Origin: DASUFE01 sp036274675
Lineage (GTDB): Bacteria; Pseudomonadota; Gammaproteobacteria; HTCC5015
Assembly: GCA_036274675.1 (NCBI GenBank)
Contig: DASUFE010000115.1
Location: 1 to 64,000 of the forward strand
DNA: 64,000 nt
Reading direction: 5' to 3'
The position numbers and the translations under genes are program-made. Below are positions 27,988 through 37,583 of the stretch, piece after piece. The notes under the pieces were generated by a model, which saw only the letters and a list, made by a program, of their open reading frames with translations, did no database searches and was not told the origin of the DNA. Positions within the stretch are counted from its first letter, which is position 1. Each line of letters opens with the position of its first letter.

Positions 27988-29568
27988 CTATTTGTGCTTG
28001 GGGGTTTTCTTGTGCGACTCGTTTCGCTTGTGAGACTCGCTGCCCTTATGGGCTTTATCCCCCCCCTTACGGTTCTCGCCGATGGTGTCGGCAAGGAGCA
28101 GCGCACTCTGCTCGTCAAGGATCTGCATGATGCCGCGCGATAAGGCGACCAAACCCGAGTTAATGAACAGGAGCGGAATCGCGATACCAAGGCCGAGCAC
28201 TGTGGCGATCATGGCTTGCCCGATACCATGGGCCATAAACCGGGGATCGCTGGTCCCGGATGCCACGATCGAATGGAACGTAATAATCATGCCGATTACG
28301 GTACCGATCAGACCGAGCAGCGGGCCTGCAGATACGGCCAGTCGGAGAAACGACTGGAAGCGTTCCAACTGCGGGACTTCGCGCAGTACGGCTTCCGATA
28401 ATCTAAGTTCCGCGAGTTCAGCACTTTCCGGGGCTCGCCGGGCTTCGCCGTGGCCTCCCCTGAACGCCAGCAGGAGACGTCCGAGCGGGTTGTCGTCTTG
28501 CGGTTTCGACAGTTTCTCAAGCTGCGAGTGTACAGCAGAGCGCGTCTTGACCAGGTAGCCATACTGGTAGAGCGCAAGCAAGACACCGAGGATGCCGACC
28601 GCAATAATCACATAGCCAATGACTTCACCACGCGCAATACGCTGCAGCCAGTTCGGCCGCTGCAAGTACAGGCCAAGCAAGGCGCCGCTTGTTGGATCGA
28701 CCACGGCCTTGGTGTAACCGGCGTCGGGCGGCGTATTTACGAGATTGTCGGCGATGTCGCGGAAACGGGCAGCCAGATGGCCATCGAGCTCGGTAAGTTT
28801 CGTCGCGCTCGGCAGGTAGCCCAGATATTCGTCACCGCTGATCGCGGTAAAAGAACCGATACGCACCACCTCCTCCGTAACCGATTGATTATCTTCAATC
28901 TGACGGACTTCGGCCTGATAGCGGACAACTTCGCCAGCCATGGTTATTTCACGCAGCAACTCGAACCACAACCGCTCAAGTTCCCGGGTCGATGGCAGAG
29001 TTTTCTCGGCGGTGATCCGCACCATGAATTCGGCACGCTCCTCCTGACCTGGCGGCGGTTTGAGCTGAGTCGAGATCAAGGATTCCCGCAGCGCACGAGC
29101 CGCGTCGCCGGCAGTCTGCCGGGTGACGCCGAAAAGCTCGCCAAGGTTTCCCTGTTGCTGCTTCAACAAATCGGTAAGTTCTGCCAGCTTCTTATCGTTC
29201 ACTTCCCATTGGCGGTCAAGTTCCTTGCTGATGGCATCGGCGTAGTCGCGACGGGCGATCATGCGCCGCGTCTGCTCCTGCTGCTTGGCCAGTCTTTCCT
29301 GCGCTTCCGCTTCCTTCTGCTGCATGAGCTTCGCTTCGCGCGTGCGCAATGCCTGAATCTGCTGCTGCAGCTGCTGGAAAACCTGCTGCGGATTGGCGGC
29401 AGCAGCCTGCGCGGCCTTTTTGTCACCCTTACCGCTCGATGCTTTATCTCCCTGCGCCAACACGCCGCAAGGTGCAATCAGCACAGCCGCAGCCAGCCCC
29501 GTGCACAGCGCGAGTCGCAGGCGTTCCAGCCGGGAACGAACGCCGATCCTGATTCGCGTACCCGTCAT
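27988..29568 (-). CDS. TtpC-like large MotA/TolQ/ExbB protein (copy b)
   Basis: Second copy of a TolQ/ExbB protein with an extended periplasmic N-terminus. The ATG at 29568 overlaps the preceding stop (ATGA). Length is 526 residues: signal sequence (about 8-37), coiled coil (about 50-180), a membrane helix near 325-345, then the proton-channel region FLRLAVSAGPLLGLIGTVIG and GIGQAMIATVLGLGIAIPLL. The C-terminus carries a roughly 30-residue Lys/His-rich tail absent from copy a. In Vibrio TtpC is required for TonB2-dependent uptake, and a similar role is inferred here. Confidence 0.85.
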   Translation of the reverse strand: MTGTRIRIGVRSRLERLRLALCTGLAAAVLIAPCGVLAQGDKASSGKGDKKAAQAAAANPQQVFQQLQQQIQALRTREAKLMQQKEAEAQERLAKQQEQTRRMIARRDYADAISKELDRQWEVNDKKLAELTDLLKQQQGNLGELFGVTRQTAGDAARALRESLISTQLKPPPGQEERAEFMVRITAEKTLPSTRELERLWFELLREITMAGEVVRYQAEVRQIEDNQSVTEEVVRIGSFTAISGDEYLGYLPSATKLTELDGHLAARFRDIADNLVNTPPDAGYTKAVVDPTSGALLGLYLQRPNWLQRIARGEVIGYVIIAVGILGVLLALYQYGYLVKTRSAVHSQLEKLSKPQDDNPLGRLLLAFRGGHGEARRAPESAELAELRLSEAVLREVPQLERFQSFLRLAVSAGPLLGLIGTVIGMIITFHSIVASGTSDPRFMAHGIGQAMIATVLGLGIAIPLLFINSGLVALSRGIMQILDEQSALLLADTIGENRKGGDKAHKGSESHKRNESHKKTPKHK

Positions 29569-30233
29569 GAGCGGCTCTCCGGTGCGGGCACCGGCAGGAC
29601 AAGGAGGTCCGGGGCAAGCGTTTCCTGAGCCATGCGGATGGCTTCCTCGATAGCGCGGGCGTAGTCGGAATCTACAACCCAGGATTTCGTGTTGCGATCC
29701 CAATAGCCGGTCTCGTCTCCGTCGGTCGTACGGTACATTAACGAAACCCGGCCAAGGTGAAGAAACTGGACATCGCGGCCATTAAGCTGGCCGGGATAGT
29801 TCTGCATGGTCCGGCCGTACTCGACCTCGATCATGTATGCCTCCAGTAACCGCCGGAATTTCTCCGCCGGCTCACCCTCCTTCTGCATCTGCTCCCGCAA
29901 CGCAGCAATGCGCTCGTTGCGTTCCTTTTGCATGAACGGCAGATCGCTTGCAACAAATTTCTCTAGCTCAGCGAACATCTTTTGCACCAGCGACTGCACC
30001 TTATCCGCCGTGTTTTGCAGCCCTGCTATCTGCCGCGTGAGCGACTGGATGTCGCGCTGCTGGGATTGGAGCAACTGCTCAAGATGCACGTTGTACTGGC
30101 TGTACTGATCGACCTGGGCCATGACTTTCGCGTATTCGTTGCCAGAATCCTGCGCAGCGGCTGCTCCGCTGACGAGTATCGCAGCAAAGGCCAAAGCAAC
30201 TCCGCCGGACCTGTACCAACTTTTGATGTTCAT
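29565..30233 (-). CDS. DUF3450 family periplasmic protein (copy b)
   Basis: Secreted helical protein of 222 residues with a signal peptide (to about AAAAQ) and a coiled coil (about 40-110). The C-terminal block LGRVSLMYRTTDGDETGYWD is shared almost word for word with copy a (34978-35811). Members accompany TtpC-type ExbB proteins. The start MNIKSWYRSGG at 30233 is chosen over a GTG 12 codons upstream. Confidence 0.85.
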   Translation of the reverse strand: MNIKSWYRSGGVALAFAAILVSGAAAAQDSGNEYAKVMAQVDQYSQYNVHLEQLLQSQQRDIQSLTRQIAGLQNTADKVQSLVQKMFAELEKFVASDLPFMQKERNERIAALREQMQKEGEPAEKFRRLLEAYMIEVEYGRTMQNYPGQLNGRDVQFLHLGRVSLMYRTTDGDETGYWDRNTKSWVVDSDYARAIEEAIRMAQETLAPDLLVLPVPAPESRS

Positions 30234-30277
30234 AATCTGAAAAATCCTGTCACTCACAATTTTGCCCACCGACCGCC

Positions 30278-31534
30278 TTAATTTCGCTGCCTGTACCGAA
30301 TCAGTTTGACGTAGTCACTCGCCATGTCGCCAAACTTCTCGGAGCGCGTGGCGCGCTGGAAATATTTAAGCGCGTCGTCCAGCCGGTTCAGATTGAACAG
30401 CGCAATACCGGCCAAGAGATTTGCCTGGCCGGCGTCTTTAAGTTCGCCCTTCTTCAAGGCCGCCTGCAGGGCATCGACGGCCTGCGGCCACTGCTTGAGC
30501 TGTATCTGCACCTGGCCCAGGCGCATGAACAGCTCGCCGTTCTTGGACAGCTCCGCGGCACGGGTCAGCGGTGGAATGGCCATATCGTAATCGCGTGTCT
30601 GAATCCAGGCGTCAGCAAGCTTCTCGTAATTTTTGGAATTCGCTTCGACGTTTTTGTTTTCTATCGCCTGCTCCAGCACCCGCGCAGCCCGAAAGGGAAT
30701 GTCGTTGAAACGCAGCATGCCGAACAGGCGTTCGTATTCCGAAGAGTCCTTGAAATAACCGGCGTTGTACGCGATCTGGATCGCGGCCAGTGCCTTGGCA
30801 TATTCTTCCCGCTGTTGATAGAGCGAAGCGAGGCGCAGCCAATGGTCCTTCTTCTGGGGTTGCATAGCGGTAAGCCTCTCCAGCAAGGGCAGCGCAGCAT
30901 TGTAGTTTTCGCGCTGGAGATAAAGCCCGAGCAGCAACTCGATCCAACCCGCCTGCGGATTTTCACTCAACTCAACCGCCTTTTTCGCAGGCTCGAAGGC
31001 GGCATTGAGATCGTTCTTCTGGTAGTAGGCAACAGCCAGCAGGTAGTAAGCCGCTGAGTTCGGTGCCGGCGTGGCCTTGAACCATTCCTTTAGTGTCGCT
31101 ATGCCCTGGTCATAGTTTTCACCCATGATGAAGAGCTGCGCGATCTGATACTTGGCATTCAAGATCTCGGATTCGCTGAAGCCGCCGGAGTCGATCGCTT
31201 TCTGCAGGTGTTGCCTGGCAGAGGGATAATTGCCCGCCGTGTACTCAATGCTGGAGCGGACCTGTTCCAGGCGACTGATTTCATATGGGCTGAGACCCTC
31301 GGTGGAGATGTCGGCGAGCAGTGCTCTGGCACCCGCGGCGTCATCTTTGTTCAGAAGCTCGATTGCCTTGCTCAACGCCTTGCCGAACCGCTCACTGACA
31401 GTCGCACTCGCGGGACGACGACCTTCTTCCTTGGGTTTGTCCTGGGCGAACGCGGCGGAGGGCGCAGCCAACGCAAGCACGACCAACGCCTCTGCAGCAA
31501 ACGAAATCAAATACTTAGTAGTGCGTAGCCGCAT
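30278..31534 (-). CDS. TPR-repeat exported protein
   Basis: Protein of 418 residues with a signal peptide (about 1-30, AAFAQ) and repeated tetratricopeptide units across the rest, for example GWIELLLGLYLQRENYNAAL and ANLLAGIALFNLNRLDDALKYF. A TPR protein at the end of tonB2-exbBD-ttpC clusters is common and is thought to help assemble or stimulate the system. It lies 3 bases after tonB. Confidence 0.85.
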   Translation of the reverse strand: MRLRTTKYLISFAAEALVVLALAAPSAAFAQDKPKEEGRRPASATVSERFGKALSKAIELLNKDDAAGARALLADISTEGLSPYEISRLEQVRSSIEYTAGNYPSARQHLQKAIDSGGFSESEILNAKYQIAQLFIMGENYDQGIATLKEWFKATPAPNSAAYYLLAVAYYQKNDLNAAFEPAKKAVELSENPQAGWIELLLGLYLQRENYNAALPLLERLTAMQPQKKDHWLRLASLYQQREEYAKALAAIQIAYNAGYFKDSSEYERLFGMLRFNDIPFRAARVLEQAIENKNVEANSKNYEKLADAWIQTRDYDMAIPPLTRAAELSKNGELFMRLGQVQIQLKQWPQAVDALQAALKKGELKDAGQANLLAGIALFNLNRLDDALKYFQRATRSEKFGDMASDYVKLIRYRQRN

Positions 31535-31537
31535 CGC

Positions 31538-32167
31538 CTATTTCTCTTTTTGTTTTTCGGATTGATCCATTTCAAAACGAATAGTCGTTCGCACACCAAC
31601 GCGCTCGACAGCGACACCGTCTTCGATCTTCGGGTTATAGCGCCAGCGCAGGATCGAGCGGATGGCCGCCTCGTCGAAGAGCCCAGGCGGCTGGGCAGCG
31701 ACCACCTTTGCGTCGGTGACGGAGCCCGTCGCTGTGATCGTAAACTGTACGAGCACCGAGCCTTCAATACCCTTCTGCGCTGCGCGCCGCGGGTATTCAG
31801 GCGGGATGCGCACCAGCGGTATTACATCGGTATCGGCGCCGAGTTTCATGTTCAAACCCATATCGAAATTCACCGAGAGCGGTGAGAGACTGGTATCGAT
31901 GCTCGCCATCGTGGGCGATATACGCGGCACCTGCGGTGCCGGCGGGGGTTCGCGTTCGACCTTTTTGTCGCGCTTACTCGCGACATCTGTGTCGTGACGC
32001 AGGCGACTGAACTCGATTCGAGTCGCCTGGATCCCTTCATCCACGTTGATGGGCTGGCCGACCAGCGACCACAGCACCCAAAACACACCGGTGGTCAGCG
32101 CCGCACCGAGTAATAACGTCGACGATAACCGCATCATCATCGTCGATGGCAACCGCAACATCATCAT
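31538..32167 (-). CDS. energy transducer TonB
   Basis: TonB-family protein of 209 residues: one N-terminal anchor helix (about 16-37), a spacer with a short PPPAP element, and the C-terminal domain (YPRRAAQKGIEGSVLVQFTITATGSV, ILRWRYNPKIEDGVAV). Relative to E. coli TonB the spacer is short, as in TonB2-type proteins, which may be why accessory TtpC and TPR proteins are needed. It is 18 bases downstream of exbD-b. Confidence 0.92.
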   Translation of the reverse strand: MMMLRLPSTMMMRLSSTLLLGAALTTGVFWVLWSLVGQPINVDEGIQATRIEFSRLRHDTDVASKRDKKVEREPPPAPQVPRISPTMASIDTSLSPLSVNFDMGLNMKLGADTDVIPLVRIPPEYPRRAAQKGIEGSVLVQFTITATGSVTDAKVVAAQPPGLFDEAAIRSILRWRYNPKIEDGVAVERVGVRTTIRFEMDQSEKQKEK

Positions 32168-32185
32168 GATCGAATTCTCCTGGCC

Positions 32186-32593
32186 TCAACCGCCCGGCTC
32201 GGCGGCGATGGACATTTCTGAAATCCCGCCCGCCTTCACCTCATCCATTACTTTGGCCACCACGCCGGCGTCGGAGTCCTGGTCGGCAATGATAACCACC
32301 GTATCGTCCGGGCGTTCGATGTGCAGGCGCTCGATCAGCGCCCTGAGTTCCCGCTGCTCGATACGTTCACCGCCCATCCAGATGTCGTTATTTTCGCGGA
32401 TCGCAATCAACAGGTTTCCGGTGTCGCGGTGTTCCGCGGTCACCGCCTCCGGTTTGATTACCTTCACCCCGGTCTCCTTGATAAAGGAGGTGATGATGAT
32501 AAAGAAAATCAGCAGATTGATGGTGAAGTCCAACATCGGAGCAAGGTCGATGCCGGTTTCCTCACTTTCCGGTGCATGATGGCGTATTTGCAT
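32186..32593 (-). CDS. biopolymer transporter ExbD (second)
   Basis: Protein of 135 residues. IDLAPMLDFTINLLIFFIIITSF is the membrane helix with the proton-carrying aspartate (MLD), followed by a periplasmic domain. It is related to but distinct from the ExbD encoded just upstream. Two ExbD proteins with one short ExbB suggest a mixed ExbD dimer. Confidence 0.93.
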   Translation of the reverse strand: MQIRHHAPESEETGIDLAPMLDFTINLLIFFIIITSFIKETGVKVIKPEAVTAEHRDTGNLLIAIRENNDIWMGGERIEQRELRALIERLHIERPDDTVVIIADQDSDAGVVAKVMDEVKAGGISEMSIAAEPGG

Positions 32594-32612
32594 GCGTCAA
32601 CGTCCTCGCGGC

Positions 32613-33026
32613 CTACTGCGTAGTGGTAAAAGTAATGTCGTAGATTCCGCCCAGATGGACCTGGTCGACGACTTTGACTACGACGCCATTGGGCGCCCCT
32701 TCCTGAGCAATGATGAGGACGCCCGAGTCGGATTTCGCGGCGCTCAGCCGCTCGACATTGGGACGTACCGCCCGGGGATCAATTACACGGTTATCCATCC
32801 AGATCGACCCGTCGTTCAAAATCTGGATCCGGATACTCTCGACCTCATTTTTTTTCTCCGGCTGATCGACATCGGTCGGGCGATTAACAATGAGGCTGGA
32901 TTCCTTCACGAACACGGCGGTGATAATGAAAAAAATCAGCAAATTGATGACGAAATCGAGCATCGGCGCAAGGTCGATACCGTGCGATTCCGTATGCGCA
33001 TTTTGGGAGTGACGTTTGATCCGCAT
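32613..33026 (-). CDS. biopolymer transporter ExbD (first)
   Basis: Protein of 137 residues with IDLAPMLDFVINLLIFFIITAVF as the proton-channel helix. It lies 7 bases after the short exbB and 19 before the second exbD. Confidence 0.93.
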   Translation of the reverse strand: MRIKRHSQNAHTESHGIDLAPMLDFVINLLIFFIITAVFVKESSLIVNRPTDVDQPEKKNEVESIRIQILNDGSIWMDNRVIDPRAVRPNVERLSAAKSDSGVLIIAQEGAPNGVVVKVVDQVHLGGIYDITFTTTQ

Positions 33027-33033
33027 AAATCAA

Positions 33034-33555
33034 TTAGAAGCTAAATTCGTCCGCCAGCAGTTCGGTCTCGCGAACCGCCCGGGTACGAAAGTAATGGACG
33101 GGCCAGAGACCGGTAATGCTCACCGCAAGGCCGGTCATGGTACAAATCATGGCTTCGGACACGCCGCTCGCCATACTCCGCGCATCAGCGCTGCCACGCA
33201 GGGCCATCGAGTCGAACACCCCGAGCATACCGCTGACTGTGCCGATCAGCCCCAGGAGCGGCGACATCGGCACCAGCACCTGCATAACCGGAAAACCGGC
33301 AGTCATTGAAACGTTGAGGCGCGAGATCATGGCCTGACGGATCTGGCGCGCCATCCAAGACGTATGATCGGTGCGCGCGCGCCAAGCTTGCTTGGCCTCA
33401 GCCGCTTGTCCAGGCAGTATTTTCTGGAAATACCAGTACCGTTCGAAGATCAGCGCCCACATCAGGATACCGGCCGCGAAGATCAACATAACGAACGGCC
33501 CCCCGTCATTCACCAGATGGGCGACGCCGCGGATAAAGGGAATCTGCTCAAGCAT
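33034..33555 (-). CDS. ExbB-type proton channel protein
   Basis: Standard-size ExbB2 of 173 residues with three helices: FVMLIFAAGILMWALIF, then PLLGLIGTVSGMLGVF and SEAMICTMTGLAVSI. The conserved Thr and Pro of the channel are present. It overlaps the ttpC-like gene by 8 bases. It supplies the pmf-driven motor with the two ExbD proteins. Confidence 0.93.
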   Translation of the reverse strand: MLEQIPFIRGVAHLVNDGGPFVMLIFAAGILMWALIFERYWYFQKILPGQAAEAKQAWRARTDHTSWMARQIRQAMISRLNVSMTAGFPVMQVLVPMSPLLGLIGTVSGMLGVFDSMALRGSADARSMASGVSEAMICTMTGLAVSITGLWPVHYFRTRAVRETELLADEFSF

Positions 33556-34981
33556 TGCGCCGCTTCTCGATGCTTTCGGCCAGCATGCCGGCGCTCTGCT
33601 CGTCGAGGATCTGCACCACCGACCGGGACAAACCGCTCAGCAGCGCGTTCGCGAACAGGAGCGGAATGGCGATGCCCAGACCCAGCACGGTGGCGATCAT
33701 TGCCTGCCCGATACCAGTTGCCATCAGTCGCGGGTCACCTGACCCGGACTCGGTGATACTCTGGAAGGTGAAAATCATACCGACCACGGTACCGATCAGA
33801 CCGAGCAACGGACCGGCGGCGACCGCCACGCGCAGGAAGTGCTGGAAGCGTTCGAGCGTCGGCACTTCGCGCAATACGGCCTCGGAAATCCTGAGCTCAG
33901 CGACATCGGCATCTTCTTCAATGCGGTTTGGGTCGCCACGGAAAGCCAGGAGCACTCGTCCAAGCGGGTTGTCATCCCTCGGCTCGTCGAGGTTATCGAG
34001 CTGCTGCTTGACTGCGGTTCGGACCTGGATCAGATGCAGCAGCTGGTACACAAACAGGAAAGCTCCGGCAAGGCCGACCAGGATGATGATATAGCCGATT
34101 TCCTGGCCGAGGTGGATACGTTCTATCCAGGTCGGGCGTTCAATATAGAGAGCCTGTAACACACCGCGGGTGTAATCGATGACCGCCGGGACATATTCCT
34201 CGCTGGCATCGTAGAAATCCTCGGCAATGTCCATAAATTCATCGGGCAGCTGCCGCGGCAGCACTGTCAGCGAGCCGAGATCAGGCATGTAGCTGAGGAA
34301 CTGCTCGTCCGACAACGCAACAAACGGCCCGATACGGACGACATCAACCGACTCGGCCATGCCATCCGGCTGTACAACCTCGGCCTGATAGCGCAGCACT
34401 TCGCCTTGAGCGGTCATTTCACGGTGTATTTCGAACCACAGCTGCTCCAGTTCTTCCGGGGTAGGCGTCTGACGACCGTCCGCGAAATCCCGCAGAAACG
34501 CCACGCGATCGAGTTTGCCCTCGGTCGCCTTGAACTGCGAATTGATCAGTGACTGATGCAGGATGCCCGCAGCGTCCCCCGCAACCTGACGCGCCAGCCC
34601 GAACAGCTCGGCAAGACCGAGATCCTGCGCCTTCTCTGTCAGGTCGTGATGGAGCTCGTTGATTTTGATCTCGGTAGCGGCATAGGTGTCCGCCATCTTC
34701 GTCGACGCCGCACTGAGTTGGGCGAGTTTCTGCTGCGCATCTCGCAGCATCTGTTCCTGCTGGATCTTCGGGGCCGCGTTGAACTTGGCAGCGCGCTGCT
34801 TGTACAACTCGTTTTCACCCTGGTGAATCGAACGCACGCGCTCAAGCAGAGCTTCCTTCGAGCTCGCGGGGGCGGCGGCCGTATTGCCCGCCTGCTGTTG
34901 GCCGAAACCGGCCAGCGGCAATGCGCCGATCAGCGCGGAGGCTGCGAGTACAGCGAAAATTCTTGATTTGGATGTGCTCAC
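33548..34981 (-). CDS. TtpC-like large MotA/TolQ/ExbB protein (copy a)
   Basis: Protein of 477 residues with signal peptide (about 8-28), periplasmic coiled-coil extension (about 35-280), a membrane helix near 298-318, and the TolQ/ExbB core FLRVAVAAGPLLGLIGTVVG and GIGQAMIATVLGLGIAIPLL. It is closely similar to copy b in the core and lacks its Lys/His tail. It starts in an ATGA overlap with DUF3450-a. Confidence 0.88.
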   Translation of the reverse strand: MSTSKSRIFAVLAASALIGALPLAGFGQQQAGNTAAAPASSKEALLERVRSIHQGENELYKQRAAKFNAAPKIQQEQMLRDAQQKLAQLSAASTKMADTYAATEIKINELHHDLTEKAQDLGLAELFGLARQVAGDAAGILHQSLINSQFKATEGKLDRVAFLRDFADGRQTPTPEELEQLWFEIHREMTAQGEVLRYQAEVVQPDGMAESVDVVRIGPFVALSDEQFLSYMPDLGSLTVLPRQLPDEFMDIAEDFYDASEEYVPAVIDYTRGVLQALYIERPTWIERIHLGQEIGYIIILVGLAGAFLFVYQLLHLIQVRTAVKQQLDNLDEPRDDNPLGRVLLAFRGDPNRIEEDADVAELRISEAVLREVPTLERFQHFLRVAVAAGPLLGLIGTVVGMIFTFQSITESGSGDPRLMATGIGQAMIATVLGLGIAIPLLFANALLSGLSRSVVQILDEQSAGMLAESIEKRRNA

Positions 34982-35811
34982 GATTTGACCTCCACGGGAG
35001 CGGGTACTGGGGCGATCAACAATTCGGGCGCAACTTCCTTTTTGGCCACACGGATTGCCCGCTCGATGGTGTCCCCATAACTGTTATCGGCCACCCATTG
35101 CTTCTGGATCGCATCCCAGTAGCCGGACTCGTCGCCATCCAGCGTGCGGTACATCAGGGAAACCCGGCCGAGCCGGACAAACTGCACCGTGCGCGTCTGG
35201 TCGTCGGCGGTTAAAGTGCCCTCGTAAGTCTCGAGCGTGCGTCCGTACTCGAGCTCAATCTGGTACGCCTCCATAATAAGGCGGTATTTTTCGGAAATGG
35301 ATACGTCGGCACGCGTCATCAGGTCTTTCAGATGATTAATGCGTGCGGTGCGCTGCTCAATCAGGAAAGGTATGTCAAGCCCGACGAACTGGTCCAGTAC
35401 CTGCACCATTTTCTGCATCAGCGGCAGGACTTCACGGCCGGTTGATTTGATGTCGAGCAGCTGCTGCTGGGTGGAAGCGATTTCCTCTTCCTGCGACTTC
35501 AACTGCGCCTTCAATTGCTCGTTATAGCGTTCATAGCTTTCGGCCTCAGCCATCGCCTGCGCGTACTGCGCGCCGGCATCAAGCGTCTGCTCGTGAATCT
35601 GGTCGATCCGCTTCTGCGATTGGGCGGCCTCCTTGTCGACCTGAGTCTGTGCCTGAAGCGTCTCCTGGAGCTGCGCGCTGGCTACGGCAGTCGCAAGCAG
35701 GGCGACAATCGTACCCACCGCAATGAGTGCGGGTCGCCAGCTGCCCGGTTCGCGAGGAGCGGCAGGGAATCGCGCGCTCGATTTACTGGTGTCGAAACGA
35801 AACAACCTCAT
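34978..35811 (-). CDS. DUF3450 family periplasmic protein (copy a)
   Basis: First gene of the TonB cluster, 277 residues. A membrane-targeting segment lies at about 27-46 (ALIAVGTIVALLATAVASAQ), then a long coiled coil with KSQEEEIASTQQQLLDI, and the conserved C-terminal block LGRVSLMYRTLDGDESGYWD. The N-terminal 26 residues before the hydrophobic segment are Arg/Ser-rich and unusually long for a signal peptide. Confidence 0.87.
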   Translation of the reverse strand: MRLFRFDTSKSSARFPAAPREPGSWRPALIAVGTIVALLATAVASAQLQETLQAQTQVDKEAAQSQKRIDQIHEQTLDAGAQYAQAMAEAESYERYNEQLKAQLKSQEEEIASTQQQLLDIKSTGREVLPLMQKMVQVLDQFVGLDIPFLIEQRTARINHLKDLMTRADVSISEKYRLIMEAYQIELEYGRTLETYEGTLTADDQTRTVQFVRLGRVSLMYRTLDGDESGYWDAIQKQWVADNSYGDTIERAIRVAKKEVAPELLIAPVPAPVEVKS

Positions 35812-36372
35812 GACACATATGTCTCCAAGTTATATTGTTTTCCTCGCAGCCGTTTGAAACCGGCCGCTCTGGGACGATTACCTGACGTGCAAACTGGAAA
35901 TCCATTCGTTTCCGCGGCGGGTGCCAAAGGAAAGCCACTCTTTGCGCTGTCCCATGCGACCTTATTTTGTCTAGCCGCCTCGTGCATCCCCCAACGGCGG
36001 CGGGAAGTATCGCATACTGTTTTCGATATGGCAAACTACGTCATACCTCCCTATTGCAGTTGCAAAGACCTGATAAATGCGGTCAACGGGCCTAATCTTA
36101 AGGCCTGCGGGAGTACTTGGCATATATCGAAATATCCGTAAGGAGTCCTTGATCAATTCCGGTCAGGCATCGGCGAGATGCCATTGAAATATTGACCGTG
36201 GCGGTGGGTTGATGATGCGTGCGGTTGCACCCAACTTGGGCGAGATATCCGGGAAACCCGGCTATTTTCAAGTCCTGTCCGCGCGCTTTTGCCCATCAGA
36301 GATATATGCAGGACATATATATAAGGATAGCCAGTTGCGACAGGCGGATTTCGCCATCCAAAGTCAAATGAA
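35812..36372. other. 560-base intergenic region upstream of the TonB cluster
   Basis: No convincing gene. The minus strand has a possible promoter (TTTGCC, 18-bp spacer, GATACT near 36010-36040) and a hairpin GGCCT/AGGCC near 36090. AT-rich direct repeats of ATATAT flank 36301-36325. I could not recognise a Fur box. Confidence 0.35.
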
Positions 36373-37020
36373 TTATTTAACGGCAGCCGCGGATGATTGA
36401 GTGGACGAGGGATTATCAGGTGGAGCAGCAGCAACCGACGCCCGCTCGGCCTGGATATCGACTATGACCTTCACTGGATCAGGAATCCAGGTGGTGGCCT
36501 TCCACTCACCCTGTCCTACACCGAAATCCAGGCGATTGAAGGTGACTTCGCTCTGCAGCCGGAACACCTGCTTGCCCTGCTCTTCGGATATAACCAAGCG
36601 GAAGGGAAAAGGCAGCGGCCGCGTCTGATCGCGAATGGTCAATTCGGCATCCGCCTGATATTCATTTTCGCCGTGCTTTTCGATTTTGAAGGTTTTGAAA
36701 TGCGCCTGCGGCCACTGCTTCACGTCGAACATATCCTTCGAGAGCAGTATCTCGTCGCGATCCTTATCCCCTGTATCCACGGATTTCATGTCAACCTTGA
36801 CGTCGAAACCGCTCTGTTCGAGCGCGTCAGCCCCGAATTTAAGTTGCGAGGGAAATGAGTGGAACTGCCCTTTCTCGTCCGTACCGGCCTGGCCGAATAT
36901 GAACACGAGGCTGCTCTTTGCCGGCAGCAACCGCCAGTCCGCAGCCGCGGTATCGGTTGCCCAAGCTCCCGCAGCCCAGCCCATCATGAAAAAAACAAGA
37001 ATTCCGATTGAAAACTTCAT
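36373..37020 (-). CDS. YceI family periplasmic lipocalin-like protein
   Basis: Protein of 215 residues with a signal peptide (about 1-21, AWA) and the YceI beta-barrel, which in relatives binds isoprenoid quinone-like lipids. DWRLLPAKSSLVFIFGQAG is the first strand pair, and LLSKDMFDVKQWPQAHFKT and LTIRDQTRPLPFPFRL are family blocks. A Ser/Ala-rich tail is added. It overlaps cytochrome b561 by 4 bases, the common cybB-yceI pairing. Confidence 0.92.
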   Translation of the reverse strand: MKFSIGILVFFMMGWAAGAWATDTAAADWRLLPAKSSLVFIFGQAGTDEKGQFHSFPSQLKFGADALEQSGFDVKVDMKSVDTGDKDRDEILLSKDMFDVKQWPQAHFKTFKIEKHGENEYQADAELTIRDQTRPLPFPFRLVISEEQGKQVFRLQSEVTFNRLDFGVGQGEWKATTWIPDPVKVIVDIQAERASVAAAPPDNPSSTQSSAAAVK

Positions 37021-37583
37021 GGTTTATCGCGCCTCATCAAAACCCCGGGTAACATTCGAACCAGCACCTCGTCTTGCTTGAAACCGTGATGGTAAAAAGC
37101 CGCGCCGATATGCAAAGAGGCAACAACCGCCAGCAGAGAGTTCAACCAAAAGTGTACCTGCTTGCTGGCCTCAACCAGGCTTTTATCCGGAGATGTCAGT
37201 ACCGGTATATCAAATAGACCGAAATAACTGACCGGAATGCCGGCCAAGGACGACATAACCCAGCCGGACAAGGGTATGGAGAAAATCAATATATATAAGA
37301 GTGCATGCGAAGCATGCGCACCCCAGCGTTCATAGGGTTTCATATGGGAAGGCAGCGGCGGGGCCGGATTGAACAGGCGCCAGGTCAGCCGGATACAGGC
37401 CAAGGCCAGCACCGTCATGCCCACGGCTTTATGCCGTACTATCCAGGCGATCTTTTCCAGTCCGAGCGGCATATCCCCGAAAATCAGTACCAGGCCGTAC
37501 TGGATAAGAATCAACAAGACCACTGACCAGTGCAGAAATTGAGCGACCAGTCCGTAATAGCTCTCGGTATTGCGCAGCTTCAT
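37017..37583 (-). CDS. cytochrome b561 family protein
   Basis: Four-helix diheme membrane cytochrome of 188 residues. Haem-ligand histidines are seen in QFLHWSVVLL, RHKAVGMTVLA, HASHALLYILI and VHFWLNSLLAVVASLHIGAAFYHH. It probably moves electrons from quinol and pairs with YceI. Confidence 0.9.
   Translation of the reverse strand: MKLRNTESYYGLVAQFLHWSVVLLILIQYGLVLIFGDMPLGLEKIAWIVRHKAVGMTVLALACIRLTWRLFNPAPPLPSHMKPYERWGAHASHALLYILIFSIPLSGWVMSSLAGIPVSYFGLFDIPVLTSPDKSLVEASKQVHFWLNSLLAVVASLHIGAAFYHHGFKQDEVLVRMLPGVLMRRDKP

Noticed and set aside
36301..36325. ATATAT direct repeats considered as a Fur or other operator
   Set aside because: They do not match a Fur box and lie far from the TonB cluster start.
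35812..36372. Several frames of 60-90 codons in the gap before the TonB cluster
   Set aside because: Mutually overlapping on both strands, with no ribosome sites or recognisable domains.
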